DNA of 64,000 nucleotides from Heterohyrax brucei (GCA_028571685.1 CM053143.1:54119208-54183207), one strand, 5' to 3'; positions 23,374-34,700 are shown, counted from the first letter of the stretch. Program-made: numbers and translations. Notes: generated from the letters alone by a model not told the origin.

Positions 23374-23407
<34 letters not shown>
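23374..23407 (+). repeat. (TA)n microsatellite
   Basis: About 16 perfect TA units immediately before an antisense L1 3' end. Confidence 0.95.
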
Positions 23408-23408
<1 letters not shown>

Positions 23409-23649
23409 AGCTTTAAGTGAAAGTTTTACAAGGCAAGTCAATTTGTCACACAAAAGCCTGCACACACTGCCATGTAAGTCTAGCTGCTTCCCCATCCTGT
23501 GACAGAACACTGTTCCTTGCCACCCTATGTCCATTCAGCAAGCTCCTGTTCCTCTCCACCTCTCATCCTGCTTCTGGACAGGAGCTGCCCAGTGAGCCTC
23601 ATGTATATATTTAAGCCAAGAAGCATACTCTTCATAGGCACCGTTTTAT

Positions 23650-24221
23650 GTCTTAGGAGGACTGCCAACTAAGCTTGCGAACTCATCCTAGAAAAATGTT
23701 ACATACCTCACTGCTGAGCATCACTACGGTCACCTGCGAAGTACTCCGTTGGGAAGCTATGCACTGATGCCAGCGCCTAGTTCACCCTTCAAAGCAATTC
23801 TGGAACTTTTTTTCTGAAATGGCCATCAGAGTTGTCGTCATATTACCCGTAATGTCTTGAAAGTCATGAAAATGCCTTCTTTTCAATATTTCCTTTATCT
23901 TTGGGTAAAGGGAAAACACACTGGGAGCTAGATCAGGTGAGTAGGGAGGGTGTTCCAATACAGTTGTTCGTCTACTGGCTAAAAACTCCCTCACAGACAA
24001 CTATACAACTAATTCGTGATCTTGTCACCTTGCCACCGTAAGTACTGGCCATTCCAGAAAAAGAGTTCCAAAACTACATTGAAGGATGGACTAGGCACTG
24101 GCGTCGGGAATAACTTCCCAATTCAACTACTTCAAAGGTGACCATAGTTATATTCAGCAATGAGGTATAAAGCACGTAGAACAATTAAGTTCACGGACTT
24201 AATTGGACTGTGTGTAGTTTA
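23650..24221 (-). mobile_element. Mariner (Tc1/mariner) fragment with an inverted second end
   Basis: The minus strand from about 24050 down to 23655 carries the C-terminal part of a mariner transposase and the 3' terminal region. The plus strand at 24050-24215 carries another copy of the last coding stretch plus 3' end ('aggatggactaggcactggc', 'ttcagcaatgaggtat'). The two 3' ends face outward (23655 and 24215), giving a palindromic arrangement inside an L1 3'UTR. Terminal repeats and TA duplications could not be placed with confidence. Confidence 0.75.
23782..24000 (-). pseudogene. Mariner transposase, C-terminal remnant
   Basis: The 72-codon frame contains the hallmark HPPYSPDLAP motif (about residues 17-26) of mariner transposases, followed by a Lys-rich segment and the ISEKKFQNCF tail typical of the C-terminus. 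In the family the third catalytic Asp follows shortly after the PDLAP motif; here that position reads Val (APSVF), so catalysis would be lost. Everything upstream (DNA-binding domains and first two Asp) is missing. A dead cut-and-paste transposon. Confidence 0.8.
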
Positions 24222-24290
24222 GTCCAGTCTTGATCTGAAGAGTTGGCTTCAAGAATAGTTTTAGCAGAGAATCTGGGAGCCATGCTAAGG

Positions 24291-24774
24291 ACTTTTAAAA
24301 AAAATAAATAAATAAAAGTTTTGTAATATCCTCTCATCAAAATATGAAAACAGTGTTACTAATAAAAACTCAAATGAAATAAATGAAAAACATTTTCACT
24401 GAAATGGTGTCTACAGATAAGTTTTGGTGCATATCTACCAAAAAAACCTAAATAAATTCTCAGATACAGCAAAACCAAATTACTTCAGAAACAACCAACG
24501 TATCCATAAAATTAAAGTCTTGTCTCAAGTAAAAATAGCAGATAAACCTAAGTTTGCTCTTTACAAGATGTGGTGAAAGAAAAAATAAGAAATTAATAAC
24601 AATTAAAGATACTAACACTAGGTAATATAAAAAGATGGTATGAGATTTTTTAGAATTCTTTCCATATTGAGTCCACAAAATAATTACAGTCTTCTATTTC
24701 AAGTGGGCCACTTCTATAGTTTCCCTGGGTAATGAAATTGCCCATGTAAATGAATCGTGTTGTTTATGAGTGTG
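24291..24774. other. No recognisable feature
   Basis: AT-rich. No repeat family or coding signal that I can support. Confidence 0.45.
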
Positions 24775-25433
24775 GATTAATTATGACACCTCCTCACTGA
24801 TTTTCCTGCTTCTACCTTTAACCCTCTGTAGTCTATATTTTACATAGTAATCAGAGTAATCCTTTTAAAATATAAATCAGATAATGTCAGCATTCTACTC
24901 AAAACCCATCTCATGCAAAGTAAATAACAAAGTTCTCACAATGTCTTACAAGGAGTCAGTCAGATGATCAATATTGCAGACTGATGACACATATTCCTTG
25001 TTGCAGCTATTGAAGTCTGCACTTGTCAGGGGAAACCAGAGATAGAAAAATAAACAAATGAATGGGCATGGTCTTATTCCAATAAATTGTTATTTACAAA
25101 AACACCCAGCACTCTCAACTGAGTCCTTAAATTGTAGTTTGTTAACTGACTTCTGTTGCTTCTTTCCTCCTCGCTGCAAAGGTATTGCTCTTTTCTTCTC
25201 AGGAGGTTGACTCTGGCTGCTGTGGTCTTCTTGTTCTTCCTTAAGTATTTTCTTTAACCATACATCTTTGTAAGTTTCTCTAGAACATTCATTATGAGTT
25301 AAATTTTGTCCGTCATAGGGTGTGCTGAAGTCTTAGCCCCTGGTGCCTGCGAATATGACTGCTTTGGGATATGGGGTGTTTGAAGACAGTATCAGTTAAT
25401 CAAACATAAGGTCATACAGGAGTATCGAAAAAT

Positions 25434-25586
25434 CAAACCAAATCCATTGCAGACAAGTTGGTGCCAATTCATAGGGATGCTGTAAGACAGAGTAGAAAGG
25501 CCCAACATAATTTCCAAGGAGTGGCTCGTCAATTTGAACTGACAGCATTTCGGTTAGTAACTAAATGCTTAACCACAATGCTGAGA
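25434..25586 (-). mobile_element. AfroSINE in MLT1
   Basis: Antisense copy: 'gccaattcatagggatgctg', 'aatttccaaggagtggctcg' and 'aaatgcttaaccacaatgct'. Confidence 0.85.
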
Positions 25587-25620
25587 GTGAGCCTTTTTTC
25601 AAAATGAATGGTGTCCGTGG

Positions 25621-25779
25621 CCTCTGCCAGTTGCCACTAAATTGATTCCAACTCATAGCAACCCTATAGAAGAGGGTAGAACAGCCCCATAGAGTTTCTA
25701 TGGTGTGCCTAGTAGATCTGAAATGCTGACCTTTTGGTTAGCTGCCCTTGCACTTAACCACTACACCGCTAGGGATTCC
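25621..25779 (-). mobile_element. AfroSINE in MLT1 (second copy)
   Basis: Antisense copy: 'attgattccaactcatagca', 'gaacagccccatagagtttc' and 'gcacttaaccactacaccgc'. It lies 35 bp from the first copy in the same orientation, so they are independent insertions or a tandem duplication; the sequences differ enough to favour independence. Confidence 0.88.
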
Positions 25780-26522
25780 ATGTGAGTGGTATTTCTATAA
25801 AGGGAGAATAGATACAGAGTCATAGAGAGACACACAAGGGAAGAGAACCATGTGACAATACAGGCAGAAAGACCGGAGTTACGTTATCAGAAGTCAGGAA
25901 TCACCTGGGGCTACCAGAGTTGAAGCAGACAAGGAGGAATTTGCACATAAATATTTCAGAGAAAATTTTATTCTGCCAGCACTTTTAATTCCAGCATCTA
26001 GCCTCCATACTGTGAAACAATAAATTTGTTTTGGTTTAAGTCACCCAATTTGAGCAATTTAGTTATAGCAGTCCTGGGAAACTAGTAGGACAGTATTCCT
26101 ATAGATACTCAAAGGATTCATAGCTCATCTCATTCAAGTCTCTGCTAAAACAGTATCTACAGGCAGAGAATTTATCATTTTCATTACCGTAACACTGGGG
26201 CCCTTAGCAGTATTTGACAAATAAGAGGCACTCAGTAAATACTGGCTAAATGCTGATTCAATGGCCTTAATTTGTTTCAGTATGCATTACCTGCAATTAT
26301 TTGTTTAAAATATAAACCTTTATCCTTTAATCTAGTATTAGGAAAAAGATAGCTTAAATTTTTGTTTTCCTTTGATTTAACACAAACATTTTCTTTTGTC
26401 AGTCAGAGGATTCTAAGAGTAACATATTATTATTAGGGTCCCTGATTCAGTAGCATATTCAATCTGTGAAAATAGACAATAAATAAATAGATCAATGAAC
26501 ATACGCTATGTAGTTGATAAAA

Positions 26523-26701
26523 AAGGAGCCCTGGTGGCAAACAGTTAAGTGTTCTGTCTGCTAACTGAAAGGATAGCAGTTCAAACTCATCCAGTGGCTC
26601 TATCAATCCCAAACAAATTCAGCCTAGGCAACCTAATCAGATAGTTTTACAACAGAATCACTAAGAACTGGAATCAATGCAGTGGCACACAACAATAACA
26701 A
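26523..26701 (+). mobile_element. AfroSINE
   Basis: Sense copy with a clean head 'aggagccctggtggcaaaca', 'gttctgtctgctaactgaaa' and the tail 'gcagtggcacacaacaataa'. The middle is rearranged. Confidence 0.85.
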
Positions 26702-27242
26702 GTGGAAGAAATGTTATGAAGAAACTAGAGAATACAGCATGGCAGAAGGTGCTCAGGTGACTTCTCTTAGTTGTCTAATCTTGCCTTAACTATTTTTAGG
26801 AAAATGAAATTGGACACATTTCTAATGCTTTACACTAACAATAACTAAACACAGATCAAAGACCTGAATATTAACCCTAAAATCATTAAATTATTGGGAG
26901 AAAATTATGGGACCTGATCTTCTGTAAAAGATATGGTAACAGATGTAACAGCAAATGTGCAAATAGAAGATGTGAAAATAAACAGACGGGACTTCAGAAA
27001 AATTAAAATCTTATACTCATGAAAATCTTTATTAAAAGAGTAAATAGCCTACAAACTATGAAAAGAACTTCAGAAAAGACTTATTCAATAAGGATCTAAT
27101 TTCTAAAGTTATAGAAAATGGCAACAACTTAACAAAAACACAACTCAGTCACGAAATGTGCAGAGGACCCAAATAGAACTTTCATCAAAGAGAATATTCA
27201 AGCAGCCAAAAAACATGAAAAAATATTCTTGATCATTAGCCA

Positions 27243-27445
27243 TTGTTGTCCTTGTTAGGTACCGTCAAGTCGACTCATTAGTGACCCCATGTACAATGCA
27301 ATGAAACGCTACCCAATCCTGTCTCATCCTCACAGTTGCTGCTGTGCTTGAGCTGAATGTTACAACCACTGTGTCAGTTCATCTGGTTGACAGCCCTCCT
27401 TTTTTTCCAATGACCTTTTATTTTACCAAGCATGATATCCTTCTT
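27243..27445 (-). mobile_element. RTE-clade LINE 3' end
   Basis: Antisense: 'taggtaccgtcaagtcgact' (tail region), 'gtacaatgcaatgaaacgct' and 'ttattttaccaagcatgata'. It interrupts the L1 ORF2 tail: 'gatcattagccatt' before and 'aactattagccattaaa' after suggest a target duplication around 'ttagccatt'. Confidence 0.8.
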
Positions 27446-27849
27446 TAACTATTAGCCATTAAAGAGATGCAAATCGTAACTGCCGTGAGGTACTATCTAC
27501 CTGGTTGAAATAGCATTGTTTACAGAAAAAAAAATACTAAATACTAAATACTAAAAAAATACTAAAGACAAATGTTGGCAAGGATGTGGGGAGATTGGAA
27601 AACTTATCTAGTACTGGTGGGACTCTAAAATGGTACAACCACTGTGGAAAATAGAATGGAACTTTCCAAATAATAAGAAATAGGACTACCCTACAGTATA
27701 GCAATTTCATTCCGAAGTATAGATCCTAAAGATGTAAAATTAATGATACATGCACACCTATGTTCATTGTTGTTTTATTCACAATAGCAAATAAATGGAA
27801 ACAATCCAAGTGCCCATTGATGGACAAATGGGTGATCAATTTGTAGTGT

Positions 27850-27957
27850 GTATATATATATATATATATTTTATATACATATTTTATATATATATATTTA
27901 ATATACATATATTTAATATATATATATTTAATATATATATTATATATATATATATAA
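27850..27957 (+). repeat. TA-rich microsatellite (TATATA/ATTTAATATA)n
   Basis: About 110 bp of TA and ATTTAATATA units directly before an AfroSINE head. Tyr/Ile-rich frames on both strands are compositional. Confidence 0.92.
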
Positions 27958-27958
27958 A

Positions 27959-28113
27959 TGGAAACCCTGGTGGCTTACATGAGTTACGTACTACATCTGC
28001 TAAACAAAAGACTGACAGTTTAAATCTGCCATGTGCCCTTTAGAAACTCTATAGAAGAGTTCTGCTCTGACCACTAGGGTCACTATGAATTGGACCTGAC
28101 TCAACAGCAGTTA
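27959..28113 (+). mobile_element. AfroSINE
   Basis: Sense copy: 'tggaaaccctggtggcttac', 'gtactacatctgctaaacaa' and 'cactatgaattggacctgac'. Confidence 0.9.
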
Positions 28114-28117
28114 GTAC

Positions 28118-28175
28118 ATACACACAGAGACAGAGAGAGGGAGAGGTTGAGACACAGACACACACAGACACAATG
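28118..28175 (+). repeat. (CACAGA/GAGA)n simple repeat
   Basis: A degenerate run following the SINE tail. Confidence 0.7.
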
Positions 28176-28644
28176 GAACACTATACAACCATAAGAACAA
28201 GGATAAGACCACAAAACATGAGGTGAAAAGACCTGGAGGATACAATGCTAAGTGAAATAAGTTAATCATACAGTGACAAACAGTGTATGATCTCTACTTT
28301 ATAAGAAGACAAGAATACATATAGAGAGAGATATCAATGTGCCTTGATGATTTTCAGGAAGAGGAAAAGTAGAGGGGAAAGTGATGTTTAGATCTTAGTG
28401 ACCTGTTATTTTTGATAGTAGGAAAAGCAACACTGCATATGGATGTAGTGATCATAGCAAACTCAAACTAAAAATGTGTATTTGGATGCATGTGGATGGT
28501 TATAAGCACATTGTTAAATGGATAAATACAAGTGTATATACACGGGAGAACAAAAGAAATATCCGTGTGTACATGTAAACACAAATATGTGGTACAAGTA
28601 CACATATTCATTGAAGACACATATATGGATACTCCTATGACATA

Positions 28645-28695
28645 ACCATTGCTATAAGTAGGAACCAACTCAACAACACCTAACAAAACAACATA
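28645..28695 (+). mobile_element. RTE/SINE 3' tail fragment
   Basis: 'gtaggaaccaactcaacaac' followed by 'acctaacaaaacaacata' matches the RTE 3' terminus. It is too short to decide between RTE and SINE. Confidence 0.5.
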
Positions 28696-28706
28696 ACCAA
28701 ACATCT

Positions 28707-29256
28707 TGCATCTTAGCCACCTAGTGCTACTGTAACAGAGATACCACAAGTGGATGGCTTTAACAAACAGAAATTTATTCTCTGAAGGTAGGAAGTTATA
28801 AGTCAAAATTCAAGGTGTTAGCTCCAGGGGATGGCTTTTTATCTGCCATTTCTAGACAAAGGTCCTTTTCATCAGTCTTACTCTGGTCTAAGAACTTCTC
28901 ACTGCAGGAAACCCAAGTCAAAAGGAAGCACTTAACTTCTGGCATTTCTTTCTATGTCTGTGCTTACTTATCTCTCCTTTTATCTCTTGTTAAATAAGAG
29001 ATGATGCAGCCTACATTCCAAGGAAATGGCCCTTGCATTGGATCAGGGCAGTGACCTGAATAAAACTGTTTATTCCACTTTAACCCTCTTTAGAATAACC
29101 CAATCTTGCCTCTTTTACAACAAGTAGAGATTAGGATTTACAACACTTAGGAAAATCACATCAGTTCACGAAATGGTGGACAACCACCCAATATTAGGTA
29201 TCATAGCCTAACCAATTTGGTATTCATTTTGTGGGAAAACAATTTAATCCATAACA
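28707..29256 (-). mobile_element. Solo LTR, afrotherian MaLR-like family (minus)
   Basis: Antisense LTR: 'tcttagccacctagtgctac', 'gtggatggctttaacaaaca', 'gaaatttattctctgaagg' and the end 'aatttaatccataaca'. An ACATCT hexamer at 28701-28706 and again at 29254-29259 may be the target duplication, but it overlaps the expected terminal ACA and is ambiguous. Confidence 0.85.
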
Positions 29257-29264
29257 TCTACCAA

Positions 29265-29353
29265 GATTGGTTTTCTGAGTTTGAAAATTTAGGACTATAA
29301 TCTCATTGGACAACCAAGCTGATTGGCATAACATAGTTTAAAAAAATCGTGAT
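29265..29353 (+). mobile_element. L1 3'UTR fragment, left of L1-A
   Basis: 'gctgattggcataacatagt' is an L1 3'UTR block. The matching continuation 'gaagtgagtagcgtctaggg' lies at 36585-36610 beyond L1-A, showing that L1-A inserted into this older fragment. Confidence 0.55.
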
Positions 29354-30394
29354 AGGGAAGGCAGAATCAAGATGGTGGACTAGACACACATCTCTTTAAT
29401 TCCCTCTGAAAACTAAGGCCTGGATTCATAATTAAACGGAACTTGTGGACACCCAATGAGCCCTTGGACACGGCATGGGGCTGCCAATTTGGACTACATG
29501 CCCCTGAATGGGAATCTTCTTCTCTTTTGTTGACCCGCACCCTTGTTGAATGCCAGATGTCAGAGAGTGAAAGTAACTTGTAATTTTAACTTTTTTTTTC
29601 TCTGTCTTAGCCAGCAGGTGGGGCTTGGGGTTAACTGGCAGCAAAGTTCAGCCACAATGCTGATGGAATCAGCAGGCAAAATAGCCACATTTTGAGAGCC
29701 CAGCTCGGGACTCTGTGTACCTCAGCCCCTCCACCCTCTTTCCAAACTTCGGCCATTAAATAAGCTATTCCACCGCTTGCAGGAGAGCTTCAGTGGGACA
29801 CCATCTTGTTCGAATGGGAGGCACATTTACCCAAAAGAGGGCCTCAGCAGGGCTAATTCCCAGGCTGGAAGGCAGTGCCAGCCTGGGGAGCACTTTTCTG
29901 GCAGAAAAGCTGTGTTTAGCACACTATCGCCTTATGAGCAGGGCCCGGCAGCAGATGACAGCAGGGCAGTAGCCTTTCTGTACTTTGAATTACAACATCT
30001 GGAGTTGGATATAGAGATACTTAATTTGCCAGCTGGAAAGTAGGGCTTGCACATTTGACAGCCTGACTGATTTTGGAAGAATTCAGATAGATTTTTATCT
30101 TCCAATTATAAGACTACCTAGAAAAATAACAGTGGTGCTTCCTGACAGCAACTCTTCCATCTTTTACTGACCCACATCATAAGGTCAGCTGATGGCCCCC
30201 TACTCACTCCCTAAGTAGGGCCATGTCTTGCCAGTCAGGAAGTAGAGCCTGCCACCCCAAGAGATTCTAATGGGCTCAGTCACTGGACTACATAGAGGTG
30301 ACTGGTGATCATCTTCCTTCTCACACTGGACCTCAGATACTATTAAAGTCACACCAGAGAAACTAAACAACTTCTATACACCCAAAAAACAACA
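29354..30394 (+). promoter_or_regulatory. L1-A 5'UTR (internal promoter region)
   Basis: About 1 kb upstream of ORF1. The first 30 bases contain 'atcaagatggtggac', resembling the YY1-binding start of mammalian L1s. The rest is unlike the 5'UTR of L1-B apart from that start, suggesting a different 5'UTR type. Promoter activity is inferred from position only. Confidence 0.55.
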
Positions 30395-31330
30395 CTGGCC
30401 AGAAATATAAAGAAAAATTCACCTACGGCTGTAGAAAGCCCGCAAGAGAAAGAACCAAAGAACATCCCTGAGGAAGATGCCTTTCTGAAACTATCAGAGG
30501 TCGAATACTAAAGGATTATATGTAGAGCCCTACTAGACATTATACAAAACACAGCAGAGCAAAATCAAAACTTAAGCAAGCTGTTCGAGCTGATCGAACA
30601 CCAGAGTTCTGAAATCCATCAGATAAATAATGAAATCAAAGAAATAGAAAATTCAATTCAAAGCCAAGGAAATAGAGTTGAACAAATGGAAAATAGACTT
30701 TCTGACTTGGAAGACAGAGCTGCTGACTCCAGCATCTATGAGGAGAAATCAGAGAAAAGAAACAAGAAAAACAAAGAAGCATTAAGAAATATGTGGGACT
30801 CTATCAAGAGGAATAATCTACAATTAATGGGAGTTCCTGAACAGGGTGGGACACCTGAAAGCACAGAGTATTGTTGTTGAGCTACTGACAGAAAACCTAC
30901 CTGAAATTATGACAGAAGAGAATATAGATATCCAAACACAGCTGTCAAACACAGCTAAATATAGATCCCAAAGGAAAGACTCCAAGACATATTATTATCA
31001 AGCTTAACAAAATGAAACACAAGCAGAAACTCTTAAAGGCAGCAAGACTCAAAGCAAAGCTAACATTCAGAGGGAAACCCTGTAGGATTTTGTCTGACTT
31101 CTCAGCAGAAATGATGCTGGCATGGAGACAGTGGCATGAAGCATTCAAACCCTTGTAGGAGAAAAACTCCCAACCAAGAACTGTACATCCTGTAAAACTG
31201 TCTTTCAAATATGAAAACAAAATTAAGACATTTGCAGATACAGGGAAACTCACAGACTTTGTAAAAAACAAATCAAAACTATAAGAAATACTGAAAGAAG
31301 CTCTTGGCTTGGAAAAACAAAACCATTAAC
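30395..31330 (+). pseudogene. L1-A ORF1 (RNA-binding coiled-coil protein), broken
   Basis: ORF1p binds L1 RNA as a trimer in the ribonucleoprotein particle. The readable part at 30580-30880 shows a coiled-coil stretch (QMENRLSDLEDRAADSS) leading into the RRM-like domain (NMWDSIKRNNLQLMGVPEQ). A frameshift occurs at about 30865-30890, then the C-terminal domain continues to the conserved end around 31290-31320. The counterpart in L1-B (53013-53943) is better preserved and defines the boundaries. The start codon is not evident. Confidence 0.75.
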
Positions 31331-31764
31331 TCCATATTTTAGGCGGCAATACAGGATACATCATCCAGAAGCCTACTCAATTAGGGAAGGCTCCAAACTC
31401 AGTCAAAGCTACAATATTAAGAGAAGTGATCCAATGATCATTTCTTGAAAACTATGATATCATCATGTTAAAAAGAGGAATGTACTACAGTTGTTATAGT
31501 CCTTCCACATGGAAAGGAAGTTAATAACACACTAGAAGTCAAAACTGGGTTTAAATATAGGTTATTAAGGGGGACTACAGGGGTAGCCACAAAGTACAAT
31601 AAAGACACAACATCTCAAATCTAGAAATGTAGTGCAGGAGTCTCAACAAACACAAAACCAACACTGAAAAGGGTGAAAAAGCAACCCACAAGGAAGAATG
31701 CCCTGGAACAAAATAATAAGAACAGCAGAGAAAACATCAACACAAAAATAAACACATCACAGTG

Positions 31765-34700
31765 ACAGCACTAAACACATAGCTATCAATAATTACATTG
31801 AATGTAAACGGATTGAACACTCCAGTAAAGAGATGAGTGACATCTTGGATCAACAGGTACGACCTGTCTATATGTTGCTTACAAGAAACTCACCTTAGAC
31901 TTAAAGGTATAAACAAACTGATAATGTAAGGATGGAAGAATGTATGCCAAGCTAACAACATATGAAAAAGAGCAGGTGTGGCAATACCAGTATCAGATAG
32001 AATAGATTTTAATATAAAATCTACCATTGTGGAAAAGGATGGACACTATTTAATGCAGAAAGATTCAATACATAAGCTGGACTTACAAATATTAAATATT
32101 TATGCACCCAATACTAGAGCCATGAGTCGGATCCGACTCGATGGCACTTGGCTAATACTAGAGCACCTAAATACATCAAAGAAATGCTGACTATATTCAA
32201 AAATGAGATAGATAACTCCACAGTAATAGTTGGAGACTTCAACACTCCTCTCTCAGTGTTGGACAGATCTTCTAGAAAAAAGCTCAATAAAGACACTGAT
32301 GATCTCATTGCCACAATTAGCCAACTAGACCTCACTGAGGTATACGGAACTTTCTGTCCATCAGCAGATAACTGCACCTTCTTCACCACTGAATGTGTAA
32401 CATATTCCAGAACGGACCATGTGTTAACACATAAAGCATATCTCAACAGAATCCACACCACTGAATTATTGCAAAGCATCTTCTCAGACCGTAAAGCAAT
32501 AAAAGTCAAAATCAGTAACGGAAAAAAACATAGATAGACATTGGAACTCATGGAAACCGAACAACATATTGCTGAAAAAATCATGGGTTATAGAAGACAT
32601 CAAGGATGAAATAAAGAAATTTATGGATTCAAATGAGAATGAAAACACTTCATACCAGAACCTATGGGGTACAGCCAAAGCAGTGCTCAAGGGTCAGTTT
32701 ATCTCTATAAATCCACACATCCAGACGGAAGAAAGAACTCAAACCAAATAACTAACCCTACAGCTTGAACAAGTAAAAGGGAGCAACAAAGGAACCTCTC
32801 AGGCATAAGAAGAAAACCGATCATAAAGATTAAAGCAGAAAGAAAGAAATTAGAGAATAGAAGAACAACTGGAAAAATTGCAACGACTAAAAACTATTTT
32901 TTGAAAAGATCAATAAAGTTACAAACCGTTGGCTAAACTTACTAAAGAAAGACAAGAAAGGAAACAACTCAAATAAGAAATGAGATGGAAGGTATCACAA
33001 CACATCCAACAGAAATTAAAAATATCATAACAGAATACTATAAAAGACTGTACTCTTACCTAGAGGAAATGGACTAATTCCTAGATTAATATCACCTACC
33101 AAAATTATCACAAGGTGAAGCAGAATAACTTAATAAACCTATCACAAAGGAAAAGATTGAAAAAGTCATCCAAAAACTACCAACTGAAAAAAGCCCAGAC
33201 CCAGATGGCTTCACTGCAGAATTCTACCAAGCTGTTAGAGAAGAGTTACTAGTGAGACTAGTGAGATTATTAGTGAGACTATTTCATTCTATGAATTCAT
33301 TCTATGAAGCCAACATAACCCTGGTACCAAGGCCAGGGAAAGACCCAACCAAAAAGGAGAACTACAGACCGATATCAGTCATGAATCTAGATGCAAAAAT
33401 CTCCACCAAAATCATTGCCAATAGAATTCAACAACATGTCAAAAAATAATTCATCACAACCAAGCTGGATTTATACCAGGGATACAACACCGGTTCAACA
33501 TCAGAAAAGCAATTAGTGCAATCAACCACACAAATAACACAAAAGACAAGAATCACTTGGTTTTGTCAACTGATGCAGAAAAGGCATCTGATAAAGTTCA
33601 ACATTGATTCATGCTAATAACTCTCAACAAATAGGAATAGAAGACAAATTCCTCAATGCAATAAGGGTCATTTATAAAAAAACAATTGACTATGTTATTC
33701 TGAATGGAGAGAGACTGAAACAATTCCCCTTGAAAACAGGAACCAGACAAGGATGCCCACTCACACCTCTCCTATTCAACATTGTGCTAGAAGTTCTAGC
33801 CATAGCAATTAGACAAGATCAAGAAATAAAGGACACCTGCATCAGCAAAGAAGAGCTAACTATCTCCATATCTGCAGATGATGTGATTGTATAAGCAGAG
33901 AATACTAAGGAATCCAAAAGTAAACTACTCAAACTTAGAGAAGAGTTCAGCAAAGTCTCAGTATATGAGATAAACATAAGTAAATCAGTAGGATTCCTTT
34001 AGACCAACAATGAGATTATTAAAGAAGAAATCATCAAACGAATTCCATTTACTATTGCCCCCAAGAAGAATAAATACCTAAGAATAAATCTAACCAGGGA
34101 AATAACAGACCTTTACAAAGAGAACTACAGTCCCTTACTATAAGAAACTAAGAGAGACTTACATAAATGGGGAAACCTACCCTGCTCATGGATAGGAAGA
34201 CTTAACACTGTGAAAATGTGCACTTTACCCCAAGCAAATCTACTTATCTAATGCTATCCCAATACAAACACCAGTAACATTTTTGAATGGGATGGAGAAA
34301 AAAATCACCAACTTTGTCTGGAAAGGGAAGAAGTCCCAGATAAAGCACTACTGGAGAAGAAGAACACACTAGGAGGCCTTTCACTACCCAGCTTTAGAAC
34401 CTATTACACTGCCACAGTAGTCAAAACAGCCTGGTGCTGGTACAAAAAAAGACACATAGATTAATCGAACAAAGTTGAGACCTCAGAGATGCCATCGTCC
34501 TCCTATGAACAGTTGATATTCGACAAAGGCCCTAAGACTTTAAATTGGGATAAAAGCAATCTCTTTAGCAAATGGTGGTGGCAAAATTGGATATCTATCT
34601 GCCGAAAATCGAAACAAGACTCACATTTCACACCTTATACAAAAACCAACTCAAACCAGATAAAAGACCTAGATATCAAATCTAAAACAATAAAGCTCAT

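Larger units (their letters stand above)
23408..24290 (-). mobile_element. L1 3'UTR fragment, interrupted by mariner sequence
   Basis: Antisense L1 3'UTR of a different subfamily from L1-B: it starts 'gagctttaagtgaaagtttt', 'tcaatttgtcacacaaaa', continues to about 23650, and resumes at about 24222 with 'ccagtcttgatctgaagagt' and 'gagaatctgggagccatg', both L1 3'UTR blocks. The gap holds mariner-related DNA. Confidence 0.65.
25293..26092 (+). mobile_element. MLT1-type MaLR solo LTR holding two AfroSINEs
   Basis: The start 'tatgagttaaattttgtccg' and the end 'tttggtttaagtcacccaat', 'agcagtcctgggaaactag', 'taggaca' are typical of eutherian MLT1 LTRs, with the poly(A) signal AATAAA at about 26020. 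Two antisense AfroSINEs interrupt it. No internal region follows, so it is a solo LTR. Confidence 0.75.
24775..26275 (+). mobile_element. Ancient L2 LINE split by an MLT1 LTR
   Basis: L2 blocks in sense order: 24790-24960 ('aatcagagtaatccttttaa', 'aaatcagataatgtcagcat'), 25215-25260 ('ggctgctgtggtcttcttgt') and, beyond the LTR, 26100-26275 ('cattcaagtctctgctaaaa', 'agaggcactcagtaaatact'). The MLT1 LTR occupies 25293-26092 between them. Colinearity on both sides supports one original element. Confidence 0.55.
26810..28640 (+). mobile_element. Old L1, ORF2 tail and 3'UTR, with insertions
   Basis: ORF2 C-terminal blocks at 26850-27235 ('atcaaagacctgaatattaa', 'gcagccaaaaaacatgaaaa') and 27445-27840 ('tagccattaaagagatgcaa', 'gtacaaccactgtggaaaa', 'ccaagtgcccattgatgga') are followed by a 3'UTR. 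It is interrupted by RTE (27243-27445), a TA-rich tract and an AfroSINE (27959-28113). L1M-like by divergence; the 3' boundary is uncertain. Confidence 0.65.

Noticed and set aside
23374-23407. TA tract as a replication origin or attachment site
   Set aside because: An ordinary dinucleotide microsatellite with no supporting context.
28468-28806. 112-codon minus frame
   Set aside because: It crosses L1 3'UTR, an RTE tail and the start of an LTR, so it is composite and not a gene.
32114-32584. 156-codon minus frame
   Set aside because: Antisense of the L1-A endonuclease region.
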